This document shows, piece after piece, positions 36,005 to 47,370 of a DNA stretch of 64,000 nucleotides. Source of the DNA: Erodium maritimum. Its lineage: Eukaryota > Streptophyta > Magnoliopsida > Geraniales > Geraniaceae. The notes under the pieces were generated by a model. That model searched no databases. It saw only the letters and a list, made by a program, of their open reading frames with translations, and was not told where the DNA came from. Each line of letters opens with the position of its first letter. Position 1 is the first letter of the stretch. Made by a program: the position numbers and the translations under genes. The stretch covers positions 6,515,001 to 6,579,000 of the forward strand of contig OY997594.1 of NCBI GenBank assembly GCA_963921825.1, read 5' to 3'.

Positions 36005-36178
36005 ATGTATATATATATATGTGGTCTCAACCGGATCTAATTGTCACTGTGACAAGGGTCCTTTCGGGATTATTCAGGGTCTAATTCCGAAATTTTTAAC
36101 TCCAAATTATTTATTAAATTAGAATTAGATCGATTCGGTCTAATCCTACTGTGAGGGGTCTAAGTTGTAATAAATGGT
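36005..36178. repeat. Dispersed repeat shared with 49,019-49,120
   Basis: Both loci contain GGTCTAATCC or its complement, a GATTAGAyCGAwTC-GTCTAATCC quasi-palindrome followed by ACTGTGA, and an AGGGTCTAATT phrase. A TA-rich run precedes it here. It is probably a small transposon fragment. Confidence 0.4.
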
Positions 36179-36190
36179 TTGCGTAGCTTA

Positions 36191-36420
36191 GAGCATCCAC
36201 ATCGTGCGACTCACGCCCCCGCACCGCGAACCACGCGGGAGTGGTTCATGGTTCGCACCACGCACGTTGTGGCGTGCATGGTTCGCGAACCACGCACCAC
36301 TCTAGCCCGGTGCGCGGGTCGCGCGGATCGCGCCCAGCCAATGGCCGCGTGCCATGTTCCAAGTTATATTTTTTCTTTTTTAATTATATTTAATACAAAA
36401 AATCAAAATAATAAAATTAT
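36191..36420 (+). mobile_element. Left end of a PIF/Harbinger element
   Basis: GAGCATCCACATCGTG follows TTA (36188-36190). The next 200 bases follow the left end of the element at 22,087 in order: clusters of CGCGAACCACG and GTGGTTCGC-type words, GGCGTGCATGgTTCGCGAAC, GTGCCATG, then a TTTTTAATTmAATTmAATACAAAA block. The homology stops near 36,420 and no right end is seen, so this copy is truncated. Confidence 0.6.
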
Positions 36421-37390
36421 TTAAATTCGATTTTGTGTATACGATGTCGAAAATTTATAAATTTATAGTCATTAGGTTCGTATTGTTCTAAATAATTTAT
36501 TTAATGTCTTTGATCATAAAAAAACATTGATTTACACTTCGAATCGAGACTGTACCAAAATTGATTTACACTTCGAATCGTGAATGTATTATTTGTTTTT
36601 TTTAAATTTCCTTTTTTGAATAATTATAAGTTCAAGTCTAATTTTCATTTTAGTTAGTTTATTCATTATCAAAAAAATTCCAATTTAATTTTGTATTTAT
36701 TGTTTTAAATATGAATTTAATAAATTAAACAAAAACACAATTAATTATTCAATCAGCATATACTCAGCATTTATATGAACCCTGACTTCATACATAATCT
36801 TACAATGTAGTGCTCTTTTAAAATTAAGAATTTGCATTACAATTCATGATAATCAGCGCGTGATTCTGAACTCCTAATTCCAAACCCTTGACCTCACGAT
36901 AAACATGTTCTTAACCACTGGAGTTTAATAATTTTGTGGCCAAACAGCAACAACAGAGAACAAGAATAAATAAAGCCAGAATAGTAAAGCCCATGCCCTG
37001 CCGTGCCCCAATATTGAAGGAAGATTTTGAGAAGGGAGATAGGAAAAGGTGACAGCTGGGGATACCCTATTAGCCAATATATACTCTAGCAGATAGAGTC
37101 CTATTGGCATCCTTATAGCCATACTCCCTCACCGGAACAAAAGAACCGAGTGTCGTGACTCGTGAGACGTGAGAAAATTACTAGTTATTTTTTTGTTGAT
37201 ATTTATAATAAATAAATTGTATTTAGTTGTATTTTTTTATAAGAGAGAAATACCAAAAAATCCTACATTTTAGTCTAATTTAGCACTTTATGTCTACACT
37301 ACACATACTCACCTTGTATTTAGGATCGGTAATTAATTGTTAGATGGAATTCAAGTCTTTTAGAATGAGAATCTCTGGGTACTTGAACGG
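36421..37390. other. AT-rich intergenic sequence
   Basis: No gene recognised. A phrase TTGATTTACACTTCGAATCG occurs twice about 50 bases apart near 36,528-36,590, a small local duplication. Confidence 0.4.
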
Positions 37391-38260
37391 TTGAACCGCT
37401 GTTTTAGAAACTGTTTTAGTCTTAGCTCTTATATGCTTGTGTTGTCGCTCTCGCCTGTCGTATCGTCGCTTCCATCCGTCGACATATCTCCATCCTCAAG
37501 TGAACAACCTGTCCCCACGCCCCTTATCATGCCTCCAAAGTCTCCTTCTGGCTTCGTCAAGCCGATAAGGAAAAGGAAGAAGCGACGCCCGAAGTCTCCC
37601 CCTCCTTCGATCACGTTGCCAAATTTCCCTCCCAAGCTTCTGTAACCTCCACTATTGAACGATCAAACCTTGGTGGTCTTCTCGTTGGGAGAGACTATAC
37701 CAACCGCGATCACGACTAAGGTGAAGAGAGGCCAACCTACCAAGTTACTTGGTCAAGCTTTATCGCAGAATTCCATGGGGGCTCCCTAGGTTCCTATGGA
37801 TCTCTCACAGAAGGTCTTTCCCGTCAGGGCTCCGACCCCTCGTCTGGTGGCTCCGGCAGTGGCAACCCATGCTAGGGCTCCGACCCCTACCGTTCCTCCA
37901 TCGTCGATGAGGGACCTTCAAACCACCTTGTCTGCCTGTTGCCTCACCGAGAAAGAGATGGTGAAGGTTGTGGTGCCCTATAACCCGTCGAACCCTCCGG
38001 TTTTAGAGTGTCTCGAGTTTGGCATGGTGTACCGTCTGACTTCTCCAAACACGCCCGGAAAGGAGGTGCTACTATCGATCATCACGCGTGCATGGGGCCG
38101 CGCCGGCGTGGGTGTAGTGGTAAATGACCTCGAACTAGACAATTTCGTGTTCCACTTCGTGTCCTAGGAGGCTCGAGTCTAGATTTGTCACAACGAGCCA
38201 TGGTGTTTCCACGACCGGTTATCCCCTCAAACGGTCTAGACCTCTCGTCACAAGAAGCTT
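37391..38260 (+). mobile_element. LINE-like ORF1 relic
   Basis: Plus-strand broken frames include PPKSPSGFVKPIRKRKKR, a Pro/Ser-rich segment, EKEMVKVVVPYNPSNPPVLE and CLEFGMVYRLTSPNTPGKEV. The VVPY...CLEFGMV block matches MVVPYSLVDSSFLVCQQFG in the LINE-type insertion at 1.6-3.2 kb, so both belong to one family. Stops break the frame and no reverse transcriptase follows. The LINE identity rests on that match and is tentative. Confidence 0.5.
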
Positions 38261-38761
38261 CAGGTTGAGTCAGATAATGAGACCTCTGTGTTACAACCGA
38301 GTAGCCAACAAGTGGTCACGATCCACTGATAGATTGCTCCTGATTCGTCGGGATCATTGTTATAGAGTTAGCGTCTGTTACCCACATGTCACGACTCAAG
38401 TCTCTCCTTTTCATTTGGTTTTATTACGATGTCTTTCTTTCTTTTCCTAGTCTCGATTTTGATTTAGCGTCTATATTTCGCTATTATTATCACTAAAATG
38501 TTACCAAATGCTTACTAAATCATTAGTCGACTCAATGTAAGCTTAAATGAGAATGTGAAAAGAGAGAAAAATTGAAAGTGATGTATTTGGTTTTAGCCTA
38601 TATATGTACTGCCTATAATACATTTCGGCTTAAGAAAGGAGAGATACACCAAAAAAGACAGTTGTTTTAACATAAATATTGTCTTACTAAACTACTACCC
38701 GTCACACTGGAAAAAAAAACACAATCTGGAATGTCACTAGTTATTAATCAGTTTTAGATAG
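38261..38761. other. Intergenic sequence, no feature recognised
   Basis: AT-rich, no coding sequence supported. Its left part may be the tail of the LINE-like relic. Confidence 0.35.
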
Positions 38762-38771
38762 ATGGAACATA

Positions 38772-39032
38772 GCTTTATAACTTCAGGATCTGCGTACTCA
38801 TTCATTGTGTTTGTTGGTCTTTTTCGGTGTGGGGCTTCAGGGTCTGCGTACCCATCCTTAGCTTTCATGAGGCTGAACGACGTGTCAGCGTTCGCTTCAC
38901 TTGTTCCCTTAAAAGACGACTTTGAACATCTTAGGATTTTTTTTTGTTGGTTTGTAGCTAAATCTTATTTGACTCTTTCTTCTCAAAAGAGAGTTTTTAA
39001 AACTTTCAATATGCATTGCCGATAAAAAAAAA
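38772..39032 (+). mobile_element. Retroposon-like insertion with A-tail
   Basis: A 261-bp segment ending in GATAAAAAAAAA, flanked by ATGGAACATA (38762-38771) and ATGAAACATA (39033-39042), a 9-of-10 match. Inside, a phrase around TTCAGGrTCTGCGTACyCAT is repeated. An A-tail with a target duplication suggests a SINE or a 5'-truncated LINE; the family is unknown. Confidence 0.45.
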
Positions 39033-39042
39033 ATGAAACATA

Positions 39043-40760
39043 TATGATATATCTATTGACCAAACATGTGAGTGTAAAGATGGTTGTGGGGACGAGCCTG
39101 ATCCAGAAGCCCATGCATGAAGAAGAAGAAGAAGAATAAAACTTAAGGTTGAATAACAAATATATATTATATATATGTGCCCATCCCTCCGAATAACACG
39201 TTATAATGCAGAGCAAAGATGCCTCCCTTGACTTTCCATCGACTTGTCATTTTCCTTCGGATATTGGATTTGGATCACTCCTACTGTTGGATTATATTTC
39301 ATTTGTATATTCTTAACGATAATGCTTTACTAAAAGTCGAGAATCCGTCCTATTTCTAGAATAATGGGTCATCTATATCTGATTACTGTGACCTGAAACC
39401 CATTTTATTTTGTTTTGCATAGTTCATTATTTCGTATTTAATTTTCCGAACGTTAGGTTTTGACGAGTGAGTGTTAGGATTGATTAGACATACCGAGACA
39501 CTAACCCTGTAACATAGATCGATGTCCGACTATTCCAAGTGAAAATGTAGGGGATCTATCTTTATGCTCGTGAGGTGACATAACTATCACTTTTTTTATC
39601 TCGACTCGATACAACATGCCTTGCCAGAATTGCACCTTGGTCCTTTTGGTGGGGTCTCGTGTGGGGAGGAGAGGAGTACTTCAGATAATCGAGAAGTTGC
39701 CCAAGAAAAGAATGAGAAGAGGCATATGGTTGTACCATATCCTTTTGCGGCGGGGTGTGTCTCCTCAACACCACCCTATTGGTCCCCGACATGATTATTG
39801 GATCTAGCGAGGATGCTTCGCAGACTTCACGACGTCTTTAATGGTAACTTCTACCTCTGCAGACAATGGGAGGGTGTCTAGTGCCCGATTCTTCCGCTGC
39901 ATAGTGAGTATGGTATGAGCCTAGGATCGGGGGCAGGGCTTGAACTTGCTTCGTTGCGTATCTCTCTTCCCCTAAGAGCATGTAGGTTCCTTGGCAAGAA
40001 ATGGAACACCTCAATAGTTGGGGCATGGTCTGTCCCCTCCTTGTCCTAGTTAGTCAAGAGATCTTGTATTTCCCAGTCCGTGTTCGGTACCACCGTTTTC
40101 CCCCAGGCTAGTTGGTATGGCAGAGGACCCGTGTACATCCCGCTCCATAGGCACGTTGGTGCCTTAGTCAAGAGAACCCGTATTAGGGTCGGGGAGCCTT
40201 GTCGAAGCAAGGAAAATCCCAGAGGGCAATCTAGGCGCCACGGACGGTGCAGTAGGCTGCGGGGACAAACATGGCCCGACCAAGCTCAACGAATACCTTG
40301 CTAAAACTAGGGGTTTCCTCCATCATTAGAGAGAGGTCAAACCGGAAGCAAGAGGAGGTGTCCGTCCTCTCCCACGGGGCAATCAACATCAACATGCCCA
40401 ATACATCCACAAGAAAAGTAAACACCCGGAAGACGCTTGTACTACAGACGGATTCATATAAGATACCGTTTTTTTTCCAGGAAACGAAGGCAAGTGGTCC
40501 GACGGATAGATAGCCAAAATCCATTAAGAAATTAACTTTATTACTAAAGCATTATCGTTAACAATATGAAAGGAACCAAATTTCCACATTTGATTCTAGT
40601 AAAGGAATGGATTCATGGCTTTAGTAAAGCATAATGGTTAATTATATTAAATATATAAATGAACCGAATCCTTATCATTCTACACATGTAGAAAACCGGA
40701 AGACCCTTGCACTATATATGATGTTTGCATGGAAATTACTATTACAAGATGCTAGATATA
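39043..40760. other. Intergenic sequence with a GC-richer degraded block
   Basis: No gene recognised. The block 39,560-40,510 is richer in GC than its surroundings and has several broken frames on both strands without a recognisable domain; it is probably an old transposon. Near 40,425-40,455 and 40,690-40,715 a phrase around CCGGAAGACsCTTGyACTA is repeated. Confidence 0.3.
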
Positions 40761-40765
40761 GTGGC

Positions 40766-40773
40766 TATATAAA
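40766..40773 (+). promoter_or_regulatory. TATA box of the 61-residue gene
   Basis: TATATAAA, about 95 bases before the ATG at 40869. A CACAATCAC-type leader follows. Confidence 0.5.
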
Positions 40774-40868
40774 GAGGAGATGATTTGTGTTTATAAGCAT
40801 CACAATCACACTTGATCATCATAATTAAGAGTAGTAGCTAAGCTTAAGCCTAAGCCAAATTAGAAAGC

Positions 40869-41054
40869 ATGACCAAGACCAGCGAGCGGGTTAAGGACGT
40901 GATCACCACCAGAATCGAGCACAGGATCGACCAGTTGCACCAGGTGGCTGATGTCGTGCTCTTTCCGTTAGCTCCGATTGACGGCGTGATCCACGGAGTG
41001 TCCCGAGGGGTTCTCAACTGGCTCACCGACAGGCACCCCGGAGAGACACACTAA
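40869..41054 (+). CDS. Unrecognised small gene, 61 residues
   Basis: I do not recognise this protein. It starts MTKTSERVKDVITTRIEHRI, continues through DQLHQVADVVLFPLAPIDGV, and ends VLNWLTDRHPGETH. The first 25 residues are charged and look helical; the middle is hydrophobic (VADVVLFPLAPIDGVIHGV) but too polar for a clear membrane span. There is no signal peptide. Support for a real gene: a TATA box at a normal distance, a normal leader length, a coding segment richer in GC (G or C at most third positions) than its flanks, and AATAAT-type polyadenylation signals near 41,215-41,225. It resembles the compact, intronless layout of the FPF1-like gene. It could still be a chance frame. Confidence 0.55.
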   Translation: MTKTSERVKDVITTRIEHRIDQLHQVADVVLFPLAPIDGVIHGVSRGVLNWLTDRHPGETH

Positions 41055-41099
41055 TAAAACAACGACTATGTTGTTGGAGTATGCAACGTATAAACAATA

Positions 41100-41600
41100 A
41101 GGAATATGTCTAACGTTGTGTATCTCCTCCGTTTTTAGTTAATATGTAACAATCTATGGTGCGATCTGTGATGTGTGAATCGAGTTGAGGTATTTTGTAC
41201 CTCTTCTTCTCATAATCAATAATACAATAATTTGCACTTATCTGCTTGTTTTTATTCAAAAGTAACATTTCATATGAATGTTTCTATCCCGTGTCTTTAT
41301 ACAAAAGTAACATTTCATATGAATGTTTCTATCCCGTGTCTTTATATGAAGATACACATTATTAGGATATATATGTATGTTTTCATCCTGACTCATTATA
41401 TACGGATACAAATTAGTATAAAAGGAAAATAGGTTTTTATGTAAAAATCATCTTTTATGATACAAATTAAGAATTTATCTCAATTAATTATAGTCTTCTT
41501 TTCTTTCTGATCTTTGACTAAATCTTTGAGTCTATAAGATGTCTCATCTCTTGTTCTTAAAAGAAACACATAAGTGAAACAAAAAATATATGGTGTTGCT
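41100..41600. other. 3' region of the small gene and AT-rich spacer
   Basis: Holds the presumed 3' untranslated region of the 61-residue gene and the 45-bp duplication listed separately. No other gene is seen. Confidence 0.4.
41257..41346. repeat. 45-bp perfect tandem duplication
   Basis: A 45-bp unit beginning CAAAAGTAACATTTCATATG occurs twice in tandem without a visible difference. A third, weaker copy may follow at 41,346-41,385. Confidence 0.9.
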
Positions 41601-42233
41601 CCTTTTCGGATGAGGAATATTTGCTCGTCTTTTTCTCTGTTTATGTGTTGGTGTTTCCCTCGCTGTCTCTGTATCGATTCTGCTTGGTTATAACCGGTTT
41701 CCTTCCATTACAGTGGTAACGGATTGCCGGTTTTTAGGTGTTGGCCGTCGGAGAGTGGTTAAGGCATTTCTACCTTTTGGTTGTTTCCTTCGGATTCAAT
41801 TTAGAGTGTAGTGAGTTCTGGTGGATATTGTCTTCTGGTTTGAGAATGAAGTTGAGGGTATTTATAGGGTTGCAGATTTAATAAATAAATAAATAAAAAA
41901 TTATCGTTATGTAATTTGTAAATGTAATCAGCTGGGTAAAATCAAAAGTGGAGTGAGCACTAACTTTATTAAAAGGAAAAAGAGGATTTGCTAGGGTTTG
42001 AGAACTCTCATCCTTAGCCATCCTCTATGATATTGCTACCGCGTGTTAGGGCGCTACTGGGAGTTCGAGCATCCACTGCTCTTGTTCTGGAAGCTCTAGT
42101 CGGATCTCGGGCAACAGCGGCTACGCCGCAATCCGATCTTGTAGTCGTTGTCGTGCAACCTGCCATCGATGGAAAAGCTCTCTTCATGTCTGCTAGGGTT
42201 TCGTTCGCACAACCTATAGCCAGCGCGTTGTTG

Positions 42234-42272
42234 CCCCCCCCCCCCCCCCCCCACCACCACCACCACCACCAC
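42234..42272. repeat. Poly-C tract followed by (ACC)n
   Basis: Nineteen C residues run directly into seven ACC triplets. On the minus strand this is a long G-run able to form quadruplexes, and it yields artefactual poly-Gly or poly-His frames. Confidence 0.95.
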
Positions 42273-42598
42273 TAACGATGTGTCTCCGAGTTTTGTTCTG
42301 GTCACCCCCTGCTACCCCGAAGGTTGCCGCCTGTTTCTCTTCGACATCAGTCAACCTCCCCGCCTCAGATCCCCTCCCTTGAGCAGCACTCGCCGCCTCT
42401 GAAGCCGTCATCGGTGTATCCACCGCCTTGGCCTCCACCGATGTCTCCTCCTCGATCTCTGGTCGATTGGTCCTGGCTTATTTTATCTGCTTTGTTCTTT
42501 TTTGCAAGGTTAATGTTTAGGAAGTGGCGATTCAGGGTTTTTACCTAAGGATTCAGAGACATTTATCGGGAGAAATCCTTGAATCACGTATACCCCCA

Positions 42599-42622
42599 CC
42601 CCCCCCCCCCCCCCCCCCCCCC
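42599..42622. repeat. Poly-C tract
   Basis: Twenty-four C residues in a row, preceded by another short C-run with one A between. Such tracts are hard to sequence, so its length is uncertain. Confidence 0.95.
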
Positions 42623-42975
42623 GTTGCTACTGTTGAGATCAAGTTCGATCGTTCTCCTCATGACGAAAAGAGCCCCCCATAGATACAAGCAGCGTTTAGG
42701 CACCATCTTGAGCGGTTCTCAACGGTACTAGGTTTTAGTTTCCACTCAAGAGATTTATGTCTCTCCAATAGGGACGATCATCCTGGATATTCGACATCCG
42801 CTTCTTCAAAAAGAGGGAATATCATTCAAATTTATTAAAAGAACTGCAAATCTAGCATCTTCTTAACTGGTCAGGGAGGCTCGTTTCTACGTATGTTCTT
42901 AGTGATCAAAGAACTTGTTCCCTGATACACTTCGTTTATATCGCTCTTCTGGATAATGAATAAAATTGCACCCTT

Positions 42976-43450
42976 CGCTCAAATGCAACTTGTACATTAC
43001 CTATTTGACTCTGTCATCACATGAGATCTGTCTATTTCCGTCAATTTTATACTAAGACGACATGAAGACAATTATCCTTGATACCCACATGTGAAGAAAA
43101 AAATTTACAGTGTGTACAAGTGACCTTTATGCAATTAATCTGGTATTGTTTGAATTATCCATCTTATCCAATCACATATAATTATATCCCAACAGTATAA
43201 AAAACCAGCACTTCTTTATTCAGCAGCAATTTTCCCAATATTAAGATTAGGTGTCTTTTACAGTTTCACCAACAAATGAACAGAGTTTCCACTAGCTCCA
43301 ATCTTTCTTATTAGAAGCAAAACAATGTTGTACAAAAGATGGACAATGACCATGAACCTTTCTTTATACACTGATTTCAAATCTTAGACATATTTTTAAC
43401 TGTTACTATAAAAATGAAGACAAAAGAAGACTTTTCAATTCGCCATCCCA
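42976..43450. other. Intergenic sequence downstream of the PP2C gene
   Basis: AT-rich; probably includes the 3' untranslated region and terminator of the minus-strand phosphatase gene. No gene is seen. Confidence 0.4.
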
Positions 43451-43548
43451 ATATAAATAACAAAACACTAAACACTAAACCTTTATAAATAACAAAAACA
43501 AAACACTAAACTTTTATAAATAACAAAAACAAAACACTAAACCTTTAT
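43451..43548. repeat. Imperfect tandem repeat at the 3' end of the PP2C gene
   Basis: About three copies of a 35-40 base unit around TATAAATAACAAAAACAAAA and CACTAAACC. It overlaps the stop codon region, so the 3' untranslated region of the phosphatase mRNA begins with it. Confidence 0.7.
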
Positions 43549-46214
43549 CTACAAGTAGACGCTTTTGAGGTTCGCTGGTTTGTTCCAAGCATGATTACTA
43601 TAACAGTAACATCATCATGATATTTCCTCCTCCTACCAGCTGGAATATTCATCAGCTCTTCCATACTGAAACCTGAAAAGGGAAGTTGGTGCCTTAGACT
43701 TCCTGGCACTGTGTAATGAACTAAGACTCAAGGTTATTTCCCCGTCTGATAATACTGTTCCACTATAAATGTCATTATATTTACTATATTCACAAAACCA
43801 TTGGTCTAATACTCCAAAATCAGAAGTTGTATGATGCTTTGTTGTGCTATTTTTCTAAAACACATTAAGAACGTGATGCTCGTTCTTTTAACAAACGAAA
43901 TCGACAGAGTTTCTTAATCATTTTTTTATTTTTTATTCTCATGTTTTGCCATAGGAAATGAATAGATAACCAGGAAAGGAATCAGAAATTCAGTATGTCA
44001 AGAATAATTTGTGAGTTTACCTGCGCTATCTGCTGCTCTCATAACAAGCTGCTCTAGCAAAAACTTTGCTGGATCACCACAAGGATCCCTCAAGATATAA
44101 GTATGGACAAGATTTACTGCCTCCTCATTGCTGATGAAATCAAACAAACCATCACTTGCAACTATGACGAAGTGGTCAGATTTTGAGATTCTATGTACAT
44201 TTAGTGATGGCTGTGAGGATATATATGGAGGGCTTTGCAGGTTACGAACTTGAAGGATACCCATCAATGCATCATTCAGTTTTCTCTGCAATAGCGAAAA
44301 GTATGCCACAAAAATATATTTAGCCTGATGCAATAAATGAATCGTATACGAAATCTCTTTCAACCGGGAATTCAAAAGGCATTTTTTTCTTTGACAAAAT
44401 TAGAAATAGATAATATCATAAAGGGAAAACGTCGTTTCCCAACCTTCTTTAACCTTTAGTTATCACTTCCTAACCGAGGTCGACCTTTCGTGCAATTCCT
44501 AGCTCAAAGGTGTAGTTTGTTACAATTCCTAACCCAAAGGTGGTAGTTTGTTTCAAAAAGTACGTGTTTTTCCTTGTAAAAACATACCACCTTTGGGTTA
44601 GGAATTGTAACAAATTACACCTTTGAGCTAGGAATTGTCATGAAAGGTCGACCTCGGTTAGGTAGTGATAACTAAAGGTTAAAGAAGGTTGGGAAACGAT
44701 GTTATCCCTATCATAAATAATCAGGATAAATCTTAATCAAAATTGACATGATTCATAAATGATAACACGTGAAGGTAACGGGCACTACATCCATTGGTCA
44801 ACAGAAATTGTTTGTTACATGCTACGGCTGTACTCAACAGTAAATCTGGATACGACAGAGAACACTGTCTATTACTCGCAAAATGCTATTATACTCATAT
44901 TTAACAGAAACAATTTCCAATAGTAGTTCAACTAACAACTAACAAGTAAGAATATTATATACCACTTTTATTCCTACTTCCTAAAATGTGGCATGGTCTT
45001 ATATTTTATCACCTACACTCAATAAGTTATATTCAGACAAACTTGTATACACAATAACAGTTTGTACAGTAGAGTTTGCCTGAGTGAAAAAAGATATAAT
45101 AGTAAGAACCTACCTTCTTCAAGTAACCAACTCCGAAAGCACGTGTGACCTTCAATTTTCCTTTCACTCTTCCTCCCACAACAGTCATGGGATCATCAGG
45201 GTGATCAGATATAAGTTGAGTTCTTTCGGCATCATTTTCAACAGTGTGACTATAAGTGAGCTGGACTGCTTCCAGCTTCTGATTCCAGCTTTTGAGATCA
45301 CCTTCCTTGTATGTTGCCAATACAGCTCTACTGTCACCTAAATTAAGCGTGTAAAGATTCTGCCCATAAAGAAGTACAACTAGAACACAGGACCCAATAG
45401 AAACTAAATCAGGGCGCTCATTCATTTCCTGCTCAACCATATAAAGAAAATCATTTTCTGCCTGGCTAAGAGCACGCTGGAGGCTATCAAGCACTCCTTG
45501 CCTCATCTCATCATATAGACTGTTGAAAGTGAGATTGTCACAGATCGAGCTGTTGTAACTATTTAAGTCTCTATCACTATCATGCTTTGACTCTCTATCT
45601 AATAAATTGAAGTGGTGTAGGATGGTTTGGTATAGTGTTCCAGCCAGAAAATCAGCTGCATCTCTTCCATTGAAACCATCATAGATTGCACAAAACAACC
45701 ACCCATTTTCTTCAGAACAAACAGCTTGAACTCTGTCTTCACCAGCAGCACCACCTGCCACCTGTACTTCCATAGCATTAAGAAACCCTTCGTTTCTAGA
45801 AGGTGTAGTACTCAAGAGATGAGAATCACATTCAGATAGGGCAGTTGGAGTGGATGGACTGCAGCTTAAATTTGACAAATTGCTTTGGAGAGAAGAGCAA
45901 AACATATCCAATCTTGAGATAGATGGAGAAGAAGGGATCCTGTGAAATGAATTAGGGGAGTCCCAACTAGGAAGTATTTCTTCCCCGATCACTCCATTGC
46001 AGATATTTGTATTCGCCAACGTGGCATTGGCGCTAATGGCAGCACCAGATAAACAAGAGAAACTGCTAGTCCTTTGCATTTGAGTTCCGGGTATGATTTC
46101 ATATCCAGGGAAACCCTCACAAGAGCTACTGGAGATATATTTGCTTCCATTGCACTGATAACCAAAACTTACTTTAATTTCTCCTTCGGGATTAATCATA
46201 GTTCCTTGTGTCAT
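43545..46214 (-). CDS. Protein phosphatase 2C, PP2C40/POLTERGEIST-like clade
   Basis: Three coding exons, 46214-45114, 44285-44021 and 43672-43545, give 1,494 nt and 497 residues with all junctions in phase. The PP2C fold begins near residue 160 with GEDRVQAVCSEENGWLFCAI. Next comes DGFNG (about 179-183), the clade's version of the metal-binding DGHGG motif. GSCVLVVLLYGQNLYTLNLG with GDSRAVLA follows, then TVVGGRVKGKLKVTRAFG, DHFVIVASDGLFDFIS and finally KYHDDVTVIVIML. The metal-coordinating Asp residues in ASDG and DDVT are present, so it should be an active Mg/Mn-dependent Ser/Thr phosphatase. The N-terminal 150 residues are Ser-rich (TSSFSCLSGAAISANATLAN), as in PP2C40. The frame is open seven codons further upstream, but MTQGTMINPEGEI is the family-like start. 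PP2C40 is a POL-related phosphatase; its substrate is unknown. Kinesin-13A and TCTP follow on the same strand. Confidence 0.95.
44423..44708. mobile_element. Mutator-like fold-back MITE, intron 1 of the PP2C gene
   Basis: A 286-bp element with a perfect 9-bp duplication TATCATAAA (44414-44422 and 44709-44717). Its ends are GGGAAAACGTCGTTTCCC and, on the complement of the right side, GGGATAACATCGTTTCCC. The reverse complement of the right half matches the left half almost throughout: AACCTTCTTTAACC, GAGGTCGACCTTTC, ATTCCTAGCTCAAAGGTG and TTCCTAACCCAAAGGTGG. It is therefore one long hairpin with a loop of about 20-30 bases. No coding capacity. Confidence 0.93.
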
Positions 46215-46904
46215 GATATATAGCTGAAGTAACACAGAATATCTCCTCTGTTATTATGAGAATCAAATACATATTAGTATGAGATTATAAATATGGAAAG
46301 TTGCACCATTTCATCATCAGTCAAATACCCAGAAGTCTTAACAGGGCAGATACACAATACTCACAAGCAAATTAGAAAAAGACATAGTTAAAAGACCTTG
46401 CTTTAAGAAACAAACATGCACACTCTTTCTTTGGATGAAAATCTAAGACCATCTTCAGGAAACTAGAGATACTTGCAATATCGAACCAAAACTCCTTCCA
46501 AGTAATTTCTCAAATTTTACCCATTCAAGCAGAAGCCAAAGGCCAACCCAACAATAAGCATACAGTCTCAGTATCTAATTATAGTGAATTGGAGTTGAAT
46601 CTCAAGCCCTAAAAAGCACACACACACAAAGGTCCATAACCTAAATTTACTAAAATAAAGAGCAAACAAAGGATTATTGAAACCCAATTCAAGCTAGCAT
46701 AATTTACAGCTGAGAGCATTTGAGGTTGGTTCCTCAGAAAAGACCCAAAGAGACAGAGAAGTTCCAAACAAAAACTAGCATGAAAATAGAAGCAAAACCC
46801 ACCTGGATTTGTGAGAGTTGGTGGAGTGGAGAGGAGAATCTGGGTGAGTTGTGTGTATGTATGTATGGGAACGAGAGAGGAAAGAGAGTTTGGATGGTGG
46901 AGAA

Positions 46905-47014
46905 GAAGGGAAGGGTCTACACTACAATTTCAATCTCGAATTGAATTGAATTGTATTGAGAAGGGAAGGGTCTACACTACAATTTCAATCTCGAATTGAA
47001 TTGAATTGTATTGA
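46905..47014. repeat. 55-bp tandem duplication in the PP2C 5' region
   Basis: A 55-bp unit from GAAGGGAAGGGTCTACACTA to GAATTGAATTGTATTG is present twice in tandem, almost perfectly. It lies about 700 bases upstream of the ATG, in or near the start of transcription of the phosphatase gene. Confidence 0.9.
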
Positions 47015-47370
47015 ATTGAAGCAATTTGTTTGGTTCACGACGCGACTCGTCTCGTTTGGTCTGATTTACATACAAATCTACCTGATGCCGTTTTCGATTT
47101 GACGTGGAAGTCAGAGTTCACGAACTCATTGCCGCGTTTGTATATGTAGTTATTACTACTATACCCTTTCTCATTCTATACCAAAATCTACTTTTTGTTT
47201 TGTTTTGTTTTAATTTGACATGTCGTATTGGATTGTTAATTGTAGGCCAAATAATACAAGAAAAATAAGGAATAAGGTTAGCTGTAGTAGGTTAAAAGAG
47301 AGGGAAAAAAAACTTCATTTGTGAGGGTCGGGGACAATGGTAGAAGCGTCATTGATGCCGGCATATAATA
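47015..47370. other. Upstream region of the PP2C gene
   Basis: Presumed promoter of the minus-strand phosphatase gene. I see no convincing TATA box. Confidence 0.35.

Larger units (their letters stand above)
41601..42975 (+). mobile_element. LINE-like relic with two poly-C tracts
   Basis: The interval ends CTGGATAATGAATAAAATTG and CACCC, a typical plant LINE 3' end like that at 3,160-3,190. Broken GC-richer frames precede it. Two long C-runs lie inside, at 42234-42252 and 42599-42622. No reverse transcriptase block is recognised and the left boundary is a guess. Confidence 0.35.

Noticed and set aside
46215-46235. Earlier ATG for the PP2C gene
   Set aside because: It adds only seven hydrophobic residues not seen in the family; MTQGTMINPEGEI fits the known start.
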